NCBI RefSeq assembly: GCF_051020955.1
Contig: NW_027476681.1
Coordinates: 94,312 to 158,311 of the forward strand
Source: Megalopta genalis
Taxonomy: Eukaryota; Arthropoda; Insecta; Hymenoptera; Halictidae
Direction: 5' to 3'
Length of the DNA: 64,000 nucleotides
This document shows positions 53,271-64,000 of this stretch, in pieces. Made by a program: the position numbers and the translations under genes. Numbering within the stretch: the stretch's first letter is position 1; each line of letters starts with the position of its first letter. The notes under the pieces were generated by a model that had not been told where the DNA came from, made no database searches, and saw only the letters and a list, made by a program, of their open reading frames with translations.

Positions 53271-56200
53271 GCATGCGAAACGAACGACTTAGCTTCAAAT
53301 CCATGCGATACACAAGATTTAGCTTCAAATCAATGCGATGTAGTAGGTTCAGCTTCAAATCCATGCGACACATATGTTTTAGCTTCAAATACTTGCGATA
53401 TATGTGATATAGCATTAAATATTGTAGGAACAAACGAGGTAGCTTCAATTCCATACGAGACACATGGTTTAGCTTCAAATCAATTCGAAGGACAAGGCTT
53501 AGATTCAAATTGATGCGAAACAAATGATTTAGCTTCAAATGAATGCGAAGTAGAAGGCTTAGCTTCAAATCCATGCAAAACAAATGGTTTAGCTACAAAT
53601 ACTTGTGATATACATTATTAAGCTACAACTGCATGCGAAACGAACGAGTTAGCTTCAAATCCATGCGAAACACATGATTTAGCTGCAAACCAATGCGATG
53701 TAGAAGGTTTAGCTTCAAATCCATGCGATACACAAGATTTAGCTTCAAATCAATGCGATGTAGTAGGTTCAGCTTCAAATCCATGCGACACATATGTTTT
53801 AGCTTCAAATACTTGCGATATAAGTGATATAGCTTTAAATACTGTAAGAACAAACGAGGTAGCTTCAATTCCATGCGAGACACATGATTTAGCTTCAAAT
53901 TAATTCGATGTAGAAGGTTTGGCTTCAAATCCATACGAAACACATGATTTAGCTTCAAATCAATTCGAAGGACATGGCTTAGATTCAAATCCATGCGAAA
54001 CAAATGATTTAGCTTCAAATGAATGCGAAGTAGAGGGCTTAGCTTCAAATCCATGCAAAACAAATGGTTTAGCTACAAATACTTGTAATATATATCATTT
54101 AGCTACAACTGCATGCGAAACGAACGAGTTAGCTTAAAATCCATGCGGTTCACATGATTTAGCTTCAAACCAATGCGATGTAGAAGGTTTAGCTTCAAAT
54201 CCATGCGATACACAAGATTTAGCTACAAATCAATGCGATGTAGTAGGTTCAGCTTCAAAACCATGCGACACATATGTTTTAGCTTCAAATACTTGCGATA
54301 TAAGTGATATAGCTTTAAATACTGTAGGAACAAACGAGGTAGCTTCAATTCCATGCGAGACACATGATTTAGCTTCAAATCAATTCGAAGGACAAGGCTT
54401 AGATTCAAATCCATACGAAACACATGATTTAGCTTCAAATGAATGCGAAGTAGAAGGCTTAGCTTCAAATCCATGCAAAACAAATGGTTTAGCTACAAAT
54501 ACTTGTGATATATATTATTAAGCTACAACTGCATGCGAAACGAACAAGTTAGCTTCAAATCCATGCGAAACACATGATTTAGCTGCAAATCAATGTGATG
54601 TAGAAGGCTTAGCTTCAAATCCATGCGAAACAAATGATTTAGCTTCAAATGAATGCGAAGTAGAAGGCTTAGCTTCAAATCCATGCAAAACAAATGGTTT
54701 AGCTACAAATACTTGTGATATATATCATTTAGCTACAACTGCATGTGAAACGAACGAGTTAGCTTCAAATCCATGCGATTCACATGATTTAGCTTCAAAC
54801 CAATGCGATGTAGAAGGTTTAGCTCCAAATCCATACGAAACACATGATTTAGCTTCAAATCAATTCGAAGGACATGGCTTAGATTCAAATCCATGCGAAA
54901 CAAATGATTTAACTTCAAATGAATGCGAAGTAGAAGGCTTAGCTTCAAATCCATGCAAAACAAATGGTTTAGCTAGAAATACTTGTGATATACATTATTA
55001 AGCTACAACTGCATGCGAAACGAACGACTTAGCTTCAAATCCATGCGATACACAAGATTTAGCTTCAAATCAATGCGATGTAGTAGGTTCAGCTTCAAAT
55101 CCATGCGACACATATGTTTTAGCTTCAAATACTTGCGATATATGTGATATAGCATTAAATATTGTAGGAACAAACGAGGTAGCTTCAATTCCATACGAGA
55201 CACATGGTTTAGCTTCAAATCAATTCGAAGGACAAGGCTTAGATTCAAATTGATGCGAAACAAATGATTTAGCTTCAAATGAATGCGAAGTAGAAGGCTT
55301 AGCTTCAAATCCATGCAAAACAAATGGTTTAGCTACAAATACTTGTGATATACATTATTAAGCTACAACTGCATGCGAAACGAACGAGTTAGCTTCAAAT
55401 CCATGCGAAACACATGATTTAGCTGCAAACCAATGCGATGTAGAAGGTTTAGCTTCAAATCCATGCGATACACAAGATTTAGCTTCAAATCAATGCGATG
55501 TAGTAGGTTCAGCTTCAAATCCATGCGACACATATGTTTTAGCTTCAAATACTTGCGATATAAGTGATATAGCTTTAAATACTGTAAGAACAAACGAGGT
55601 AGCTTCAATTCCATGCGAGACACATGATTTAGCTTCAAATTAATTCGATGTAGAAGGTTTGGCTTCAAATCCATACGAAACACATGATTTAGCTTCAAAT
55701 CAATTCGAAGGACATGGCTTAGATTCAAATCCATGCGAAACAAATGATTTAGCTTCAAATGAATGCGAAGTAGAGGGCTTAGCTTCAAATCCATGCAAAA
55801 CAAATGGTTTAGCTACAAATACTTGTGATATATATCATTTAGCTACAACTGCATGTGAAACGAACGAGTTAGCTTCAAATCCATGCGATTCACATGATTT
55901 AGCTTCAAACCAATGCGATGTAGAAGGTTTAGCTCCAAATCCATACGAAACACATGATTTAGCTTCAAATCAATTCGAAGGACATGGCTTAGATTCAAAT
56001 CCATGCGAAACAAATGATTTAACTTCAAATGAATGCGAAGTAGAAGGCTTAGCTTCAAATCCATGCAAAACAAATGGTTTAGCTAGAAATACTTGTGATA
56101 TACATTATTAAGCTACAACTGCATGCGAAACGAACGACTTAGCTTCAAATCCATGCGATACACAAGATTTAGCTTCAAATCAATGCGATGTAGTAGGTTC

Positions 56201-59120
56201 AGCTTCAAATCCATGCGACACATATGTTTTAGCTTCAAATACTTGCGATATATGTGATATAGCATTAAATATTGTAGGAACAAACGAGGTAGCTTCAATT
56301 CCATACGAGACACATGGTTTAGCTTCAAATCAATTCGAAGGACAAGGCTTAGATTCAAATTGATGCGAAACAAATGATTTAGCTTCAAATGAATGCGAAG
56401 TAGAAGGCTTAGCTTCAAATCCATGCAAAACAAATGGTTTAGCTACAAATACTTGTGATATACATTATTAAGCTACAACTGCATGCGAAACGAACGAGTT
56501 AGCTTCAAATCCATGCGAAACACATGATTTAGCTGCAAACCAATGCGATGTAGAAGGTTTAGCTTCAAATCCATGCGATACACAAGATTTAGCTTCAAAT
56601 CAATGCGATGTAGTAGGTTCAGCTTCAAATCCATGCGACACATATGTTTTAGCTTCAAATACTTGCGATATAAGTGATATAGCTTTAAATACTGTAAGAA
56701 CAAACGAGGTAGCTTCAATTCCATGCGAGACACATGATTTAGCTTCAAATTAATTCGATGTAGAAGGTTTGGCTTCAAATCCATACGAAACACATGATTT
56801 AGCTTCAAATCAATTCGAAGGACATGGCTTAGATTCAAATCCATGCGAAACAAATGATTTAGCTTCAAATGAATGCGAAGTAGAGAGCTTAGCTTCAAAT
56901 CCATGCAAAACAAATGGTTTAGCTACAAATACTTGTAATATATATCATTTAGCTACAACTGCATGCGAAACGAACGAGTTAGCTTCAAATCCATGCGGTT
57001 CACATGATTTAGCTTCAAACCAATGCGATGTAGAAGGTTTAGCTTCAAATCCATGCGATACACAAGATTTAGCTACAAATCAATGCGATGTAGTAGGTTC
57101 AGCTTCAAAACCATGCGACACATATGTTTTAGCTTCAAATACTTGCGATATAAGTGATATAGCTTTAAATACTGTAGGAACAAACGAGGTAGCTTCAATT
57201 CCATGCGAGACACATGATTTAGCTTCAAATCAATTCGAAGGATAAGGCTTAGATTCAAATCCATACGAAACACATGATTTAGCTTCAAATGAATGCGAAG
57301 TAGAAGGCTTAGCTTCAAATCCATGCAAAACAAATGGTTTAGCTACAAATACTTGTGATATATATTATTAAGCTACAACTGCATGCGAAACGAACAAGTT
57401 AGCTTCAAATCCATGCGAAACACATGATTTAGCTGCAAATCAATGTGATGTAGAAGGCTTAGCTTCAAATCCATGCGAAACAAATGATTTAGCTTCAAAT
57501 GAATGCGAAGTAGAAGGCTTAGCTTCAAATCCATGCAAAACAAATGGTTTAGCTACAAATACTTGTGATATATATCATTTAGCTACAACTGCATGTGAAA
57601 CGAACGAGTTAGCTTCAAATCCATGCGATTCACATGATTTAGCTTCAAACCAATGCGATGTAGAAGGTTTAGCTCCAAATCCATACGAAACACATGATTT
57701 AGCTTCAAATCAATTCGAAGGACATGGCTTAGATTCAAATCCATGCGAAACAAATGATTTAACTTCAAATGAATGCGAAGTAGAAGGCTTAGCTTCAAAT
57801 CCATGCAAAACAAATGGTTTAGCTAGAAATACTTGTGATATACATTATTAAGCTACAACTGCATGCGAAACGAACGACTTAGCTTCAAATCCATGCGATA
57901 CACAAGATTTAGCTTCAAATCAATGCGATGTAGTAGGTTCAGCTTCAAATCCATGCGACACATATGATTTAGCTTCAAATACTTGCGATATATGTGATAT
58001 AGCATTAAATATTGTAGGAACAAACGAGGTAGCTTCAATTCCATACGAGACACATGGTTTAGCTTCAAATCAATTCGAAGGACAAGGCTTAGATTCAAAT
58101 TGATGCGAAACAAATGATTTAGCTTCAAATGAATGCGAAGTAGAAGGCTTAGCTTCAAATCCATGCAAAACAAATGGTTTAGCTACAAATACTTGTGATA
58201 TACATTATTAAGCTACAACTGCATGCGAAACGAACGAGTCAGCTTCAAATCCATGCGAAACACATGATTTAGCTGCAAACCAATGCGATGTAGAAGGTTT
58301 AGCTTCAAATCCATGCGATACACAAGATTTAGCTTCAAATCAATGCGATGTAGTATGTTCAGCTTCAAATCCATGCGACACATATGTTTTAGCTTCAAAT
58401 ACTTGCGATATAAGTGATATAGCTTTAAATACTGTAAGAACAAACGAGGTAGCTTCAATTCCATGCGAGACACATGATTTAGCTTCAAATTAATTCGATG
58501 TAGAAGGTTTGGCTTCAAATCCATACGAAACACATGATTTAGCTTCAAATCAATTCGAAGGACATGGCTTAGATTCAAATCCATGCGAAACAAATGATTT
58601 AGCTTCAAATGAATGCGAAGTAGAGGGCTTAGCTTCAAATCCATGCAAAACAAATGGTTTAGCTACAAATACTTGTAATATATATCATTTAGCTACAACT
58701 GCATGCGAAACGAACGAGTTAGCTTCAAATCCATGCGGTTCACATGATTTAGCTTCAAACCAATGCGATGTAGAAGGTTTAGCTTCAAATCCATGCGATA
58801 CACAAGATTTAGCTACAAATCAATGCGATGTAGTAGGTTCAGCTTCAAAACCATGCGACACATATGTTTTAGCTTCAAATACTTGCGATATAAGTGATAT
58901 AGCTTTAAATACTGTAGGAACAAACGAGGTAGCTTCAATTCCATGCGAGACACATGATTTAGCTTCAAATCAATTCGAAGGACAAGGCTTAGATTCAAAT
59001 CCATACGAAACACATGATTTAGCTTCAAATGAATGCGAAGTAGAAGGCTTAGCTTCAAATCCATGCAAAACAAATGGTTTAGCTACAAATACTTGTGATA
59101 TACATTATTAAGCTACAACT

Positions 59121-62100
59121 GCATGCGAAACGAACGAGTTAGCTTCAAATCCATGCGAAACACATGATTTAGCTGCAAATCAATGTGATGTAGAAGGCTT
59201 AGCTTCAAATCCATGCGAAACAAATGATTTAGCTTCAAATGAATGCGAAGTAGAAGGCTTAGCTTCAAATCCATGCGAAACAAATGGTTTAGCTACAAAT
59301 ACTTGTGATATACATTATTAAGCTACAACTGCATGCGAAACGAACGAGTTAGCTTCAAATCCATGCGAAACACATGATTTAGCTGCAAATCAATGTGATG
59401 TAGAAGGCTTAGCTTCAAATCCATGCGAAACAAATGATTTAGCTTCAAATGAATGCGAAGTAGAAGGCTTAGCTTCAAATCCATGCAAAACAAATGGTTT
59501 AGCTACAAATACTTGTGATATACATTATTAAGCTACAACTGCATGCGAAACGAACGAGTTAGCTTCAAATCCATGCGAAACACATGATTTAGCTGCAAAC
59601 CAATGCGATGTAGAAGGTTTAGCTTCAAATCCATGCGACACATATGTTTTAGCTTCAAATACTTGCGATATATGTGATATAGCTTTAAATACTGTAGGAA
59701 CAAACGAGGTAGCTTCAATTCCATACGAGACACATGGTTTAGCTTCAAATCAATTCGAAGGACAAGGCTTAGATTCAAATTGATGCGAAACAAATGATTT
59801 AGCTTCAAATGAATGCGAAGTAGAAGGCTTAGCTTCAAATCCATGCAAAACAAATGGTTTAGCTACAAATACTTGTGATATACATTATTAAGCTACAACT
59901 GCATGCGAAACGAACGAGTTAGCTTCAAATCCATGCGAAACACATGATTTAGCTGCAAACCAATGCGATGTAGAAGGTTTAGCTTCAAATCCATGCGATA
60001 CACAAGATTTAGCTTCAAATCAATGCGATGTAGTAGGTTCAGCTTCAAATCCATGCGACACATATGTTTTAGCTTCAAATACTTGCGATATAAGTGATAT
60101 AGCTTTAAATACTGTAAGAACAAACGAGGTAGCTTCAATTCCATGCGAGACACATGATTTAGCTTCAAATTAATTCGATGTAGAAGGTTTGGCTTCAAAT
60201 CCATACGAAACACATGATTTAGCTTCAAATCAATTCGAAGGACAAGGCTTAGATTCAAATCCATGCGAAACAAATGATTTAGCTTCAAATGAATGCGAAG
60301 TAGAAGGCTTAGCTTCAAATCCATGCAAAACAAATGGATTAGCTACAAATACTTGTGATATACATTATTAAGCTACAACTGCATGTGAAACGAACGAGTT
60401 AGCTTCAAATCCATGCGATTCACATGATTTAGCTTCAAACCAATGCGATGTAGAAGGCTTAGCTTCAAATCCATGCGAAACAAATGATTTAGCTTCAAAT
60501 GAATGCGAAGTAGAAGGCTTAGCTTCAAATCCATGCAAAACAAATGGTTTAGCTACAAATACTTGTGATATACATTATTAAGCTACAACTGCATGCGAAA
60601 CGAACGACTTAGCTTCAAATCCATGCGATACACAAGATTTAGCTTCAAATCAATGCGATGTAGTAGGTTCAGCTTCAAATCCATGCGACACATATGTTTT
60701 AGCTTCAAATACTTGCGATATATGTGATATAGCATTAAATATTGTAGGAACAAACGAGGTAGCTTCAATTCCATACGAGACACATGGTTTAGCTTCAAAT
60801 CAATTCGAAGGACAAGGCTTAGATTCAAATTGATGCGAAACGAATGATTTAGCTTCAAATGAATGCGAAGTAGAAGGCTTAGCTTCAAATCCATGCAAAA
60901 CAAATGGTTTAGCTACAAATACTTGTGATATACATTATTAAGCTACAACTGCATGCGAAACGAACGAGTTAGCTTCAAATCCATGCGAAACACATGATTT
61001 AGCTGCAAACCAATGCGATGTAGAAGGTTTAGCTTCAAATCCATGCGATACACAAGATTTAGCTTCAAATCAATGCGATGTAGTAGGTTCAGCTTCAAAT
61101 CCATGCGACACATATGTTTTAGCTTCAAATACTTGCGATATAAGTGATATAGCTTTAAATACTGTAAGAACAAACGAGGTAGCTTCAATTCCATGCGAGA
61201 CACATGACTTAGCTTCAAATTAATTCGATGTAGAAGGTTTGGCTTCAAATCCATACGAAACACATGATTTAGCTTCAAATCAATTCGAAGGACAAGGCTT
61301 AGATTCAAATCCATGCGAAACAAATGATTTAGCTTCAAATGAATGCGAAGTAGAAGGCTTAGCTTCAAATCCATGCAAAACAAATGGTTTAGCTACAAAT
61401 ACTTGTGATATATATTATTAAGCTACAACTGCATGCGAAACGAACAAGTTAGCTTCTAATCCATGCGAAACACATGATTTAGCTGCAAATCAATGTGATG
61501 TAGAAGGCTTAGCTTCAAATCCATGCGAAACAAATGATTTAGCTTCAAATGAATGCGAAGTAGAAGGCTTAGCTTCAAATCCATGCAAAACAAATGGTTT
61601 AGCTACAAATACTTGTGATATATATCATTTAGCTACAACTGCATGTGAAACGAACGAGTTAGCTTCAAATCCATGCGATACACAAGATTTAGCTTCAAAT
61701 CAATGCGATGTAGTAGGTTCAGCTTCAAATCCATGCGACACATATGTTTTAGCTTCAAATACTTGCGATATAAGTGATATAGCTTTAAATACTGTAGGAA
61801 CAAACGAGGTAGCTTCAATTCCATGCGAAACACATGATTTAGCTTCAAATCAATTTCGAAGGACATGGCTTAGATTCAAATCCATGCGAAACAAATGATT
61901 TAGCTTCAAATGAATGCGATGTAGAAGGCTTAGCTTCAAATCCACGCAAAACAAATGGTTTAGCTACAAATACTTGTGATATACATTATTAAGCTACAAC
62001 TGCATGCGAAACGAACGAGTTAGCTTCAAATCCATGCGATACACAAGATTTAGCTTCAAATCAATGCGATGTAGTAGGTTCAGCTTCAAATCCATGCGAC

Positions 62101-64000
62101 ACATATGTTTTAGCTTCAAATACTTGCGATATATGTGATATAGCATTAAATATTGTAGGAACAAACGAGGTAGCTTCAATTCCATACGAGACACATGGTT
62201 TAGCTTCAAATCAATTCGAAGGACAAGGCTTAGATTCAAATTGATGCGAAACAAATGGTTTAGCTACAAATACTTGTGATATACATTATTAAGCTACAAC
62301 TGCATGCGAAACGAACGAGTTAGCTTCAAATCCATGCGAAACACATGATTTAGCTGCAAACCAATGCGATGTAGAAGGTTTAGCTTCAAATCCATGCGAT
62401 ACACAAGATTTAGCTTCAAATCAATGCGATGTAGTAGGTTCAGCTTCAAATCCATGCGACACATATGTTTTAGCTTCAAATACTTGCGATATAAGTGATA
62501 TAGCTTTAAATACTGTAAGAACAAACGAGGTAGCTTCAATTCCATGCGAAACACATGATTTAGCTTCAAATTAATTCGATGTAGAAGGTTTGGCTTCAAA
62601 TCCATACGAAACACATGATTTAGCTTTAAATCAATTCGAAGGACAAGGCTTAGATTCAAATCCATGCGAAACAAATGATTTAGCTTCAAATGAATGCGAA
62701 GTAGAAGGCTTAGCTTCAAATCCATGCAAAACAAATGGTTTAGCTACAAATACTTGTGATATATATTATTAAGCTACAACTGCATGCGAAACGAACAAGT
62801 TAGCTTCAAATCCATGCGAAACACATGATTTAGCTGCAAATCAATGTGATGTAGAAGGCTTAGCTTCAAATCCATGCGAAACAAATGATTTAGCTTCAAA
62901 TGAATGCGAAGTAGAAGGCTTAGCTTCAAATCCATGCAAAACAAATGGTTTAGCTACAAATACTTGTGATATATATCATTTAGCTACAACTGCATGTGAA
63001 ACGAACGAGTTAGCTTCAAATCCATGCGATTCACATGATTTAGCTTCAAACCAATGCGATGTAGAAGGTTAGCTCCAAATCCATACGAAACACATGATTT
63101 AGCTTCAAATCAATTCGAAGGACATGGCTTAGATTCAAATCCATGCGAAACAAATGATTTAACTTCAAATGAATGCGAAGTAGAAGGCTTAGCTTCAAAT
63201 CCATGCAAAACAAATGGTTTAGCTAGAAATACTTGTGATATACATTATTAAGCTACAACTGCATGCGAAACGAACGACTTAGCTTCAAATCCATGCGATA
63301 CACAAGATTTAGCTTCAAATCAATGCGATGTAGTAGGTTCAGCTTCAAATCCATGCGACACATATGTTTTAGCTTCAAATCAATGCGATGTAGTAGGTTC
63401 AGCTTCAAATCCATGCGACACATATGTTTTAGCTTCAAATACTTGCGATATATGTGATATAGCATTAAATATTGTAGGAACAAACGAGGTAGCTTCAATT
63501 CCATACGAGACACATGGTTTAGCTTCAAATCAATTCGAAGGACAAGGCTTAGATTCAAATTGATGCGAAACAAATGATTTAGCTTCAAATGAATGCGAAG
63601 TAGAAGGCTTAGCTTCAAATCCATGCAAAACAAATGGTTTAGCTACAAATACTTGTGATATACATTATTAAGCTACAACTGCATGCGAAACGAACGAGTT
63701 AGCTTCAAATCCATGCGAAACACATGATTTAGCTGCAAACCAATGCGATGTAGAAGGTTTAGCTTCAAATCCATGCGATACACAAGATTTAGCTTCAAAT
63801 CAATGCGATGTAGTAGGTTCAGCTTCAAATCCATGCGACACATATGTTTTAGCTTCAAATACTTGCGATATAAGTGATATAGCTTTAAATACTGTAAGAA
63901 CAAACGAGGTAGCTTCAATTCCATGCGAGACACATGATTTAGCTTCAAATTAATTCGATGTAGAAGGTTTGGCTTCAAATCCATACGAAACACATGATTT
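59121..64000. repeat. 30-bp satellite array, right end of window
   Basis: HORs begin at 59121, 59331, 59541, 59901, 60381, 60591, 60951, 61431, 61641, 62002, 62302, 62782, 62992, 63261 and 63681. Their lengths are 210, 210, 360, 480, 210, 360, 480, 210, 361, 300, 480, 210, 269 and 420 bp, and the last is cut by the window edge. The m15 at 59271 reads CCATGCGAAAC in place of CCATGCAAAAC, and the 12-mer at 59541 starts with m2 and m3 variants instead of m4-m5. The array clearly continues past 64000. No gene is seen. Confidence 0.96.
60450..64000. repeat. 3.5-kb segment duplicated from 11.79 kb upstream, copy 2
   Basis: It matches 48660-52210. The only differences noticed are an extra T in CAATTTCGAAGG (about 61851-61856) and a missing T in GAAGGTTAGCTCC (about 63064-63076). 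Both fall in T runs. The match is still perfect at the window edge (63961-64000 against 52171-52210), so the duplication probably extends further right. If so, another run of 1740-bp units would be expected after 64000. Confidence 0.95.

Larger units (their letters stand above)
50991..59120. repeat. Tandem 1740-bp super-units (210+270+360+480+420)
   Basis: HORs begin at 50991, 51201, 51471, 51891, 52371; 52791, 53001, 53271, 53631, 54111; 54531, 54741, 55011, 55371; 55851, 56121, 56481, 56961; 57381, 57591, 57861, 58221, 58701. Units 2 (52791-54530) and 5 (57381-59120) are exactly 1740 bp. Unit 1 is 1800 bp because its 12-mer has an extra m5-m6 pair. Between 54531 and 57380 a 420+210 pair is missing, giving a shortened junction at about 55850. 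Private changes such as GCTTAAAATCC at 54133, GAAGGATAAGG at 57237 and CATATGATTTAGC at 57961 distinguish units. No gene is seen. Confidence 0.93.

Noticed and set aside
1..64000. CRISPR array (constant part plus a variable part every 30 bp)
   Set aside because: The variable window is about 10 bp, the same 16 variants recur in order, there are no unique spacers and no cas genes, and the context is eukaryotic.
1..64000. Telomeric repeat, because TTAG occurs in every monomer
   Set aside because: TTAG is followed by C and recurs every 30 bp; there is no TTAGG, TTAGGG or TCAGG tandem tract.
1..64000. tRNA, rRNA or other structured RNA genes
   Set aside because: No clover-leaf, conserved rRNA segment or long inverted repeat was seen, apart from the mariner ends.

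Overview
The window is eukaryotic, almost certainly from an invertebrate and most likely an insect. It holds no host gene. Apart from one 581-bp mariner remnant (5323-5903), all of it is a single tandem satellite with a 30-bp unit, about 2,110 monomers by length. The only phylogenetic signal is the transposon, whose terminal repeats and transposase tail look like insect mariners. The low GC (about one third) and the CpG kept in nearly every monomer also fit a weakly methylated invertebrate genome.

The 30-mers are organised into higher-order repeats (HORs). The complete HOR has 16 distinguishable monomer types, called m1-m16 here (480 bp). m1 carries GCATGCGAAACGAACGAG (sometimes GCATGTG...), and m16 ends GCTACAACT. 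Other HORs are deletion or duplication derivatives in whole monomers: 7-mer (210 bp), 9-mer (270), 10-mer (300), 12-mer (360), 14-mer (420) and 23-mer (690). HORs are themselves copied in larger blocks: tandem 420, 570, 1440, 1740 and 1830 bp units, and dispersed copies 2.4, 2.6, 4.0, 4.1, 4.3, 4.65 and 11.79 kb apart. The last 3.5 kb of the window repeats 48.66-52.21 kb almost perfectly.

Layout: 1-5322, heterogeneous HORs with many private variants; 5323-5903, mariner; 5906-10905, heterogeneous, with a perfect 420-bp duplication and the 23-mer; 10906-13785, six 480-bp HORs; 13786-22757, mixed, with 2.64 and 4.02 kb duplications; 22758-26597, eight 480-bp HORs; 26598-38780, three copies of a block tagged by one shared 1-bp insertion; 38781-42440, two 1830-bp units; 42441-50990, mixed, including three 570-bp units; 50991-59120, 1740-bp units; 59121-64000, mixed, then the 11.79-kb-distant copy.

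Many open frames of 60-240 codons exist on both strands. They follow from a stop-poor 30-bp unit divisible by three, and I do not annotate them as genes. Variable sites inside the monomer show no codon-position bias, and stop-bearing HORs have been amplified as readily as open ones. Comparisons were made by eye, so identities are qualitative and the boundaries of dispersed duplications are approximate.
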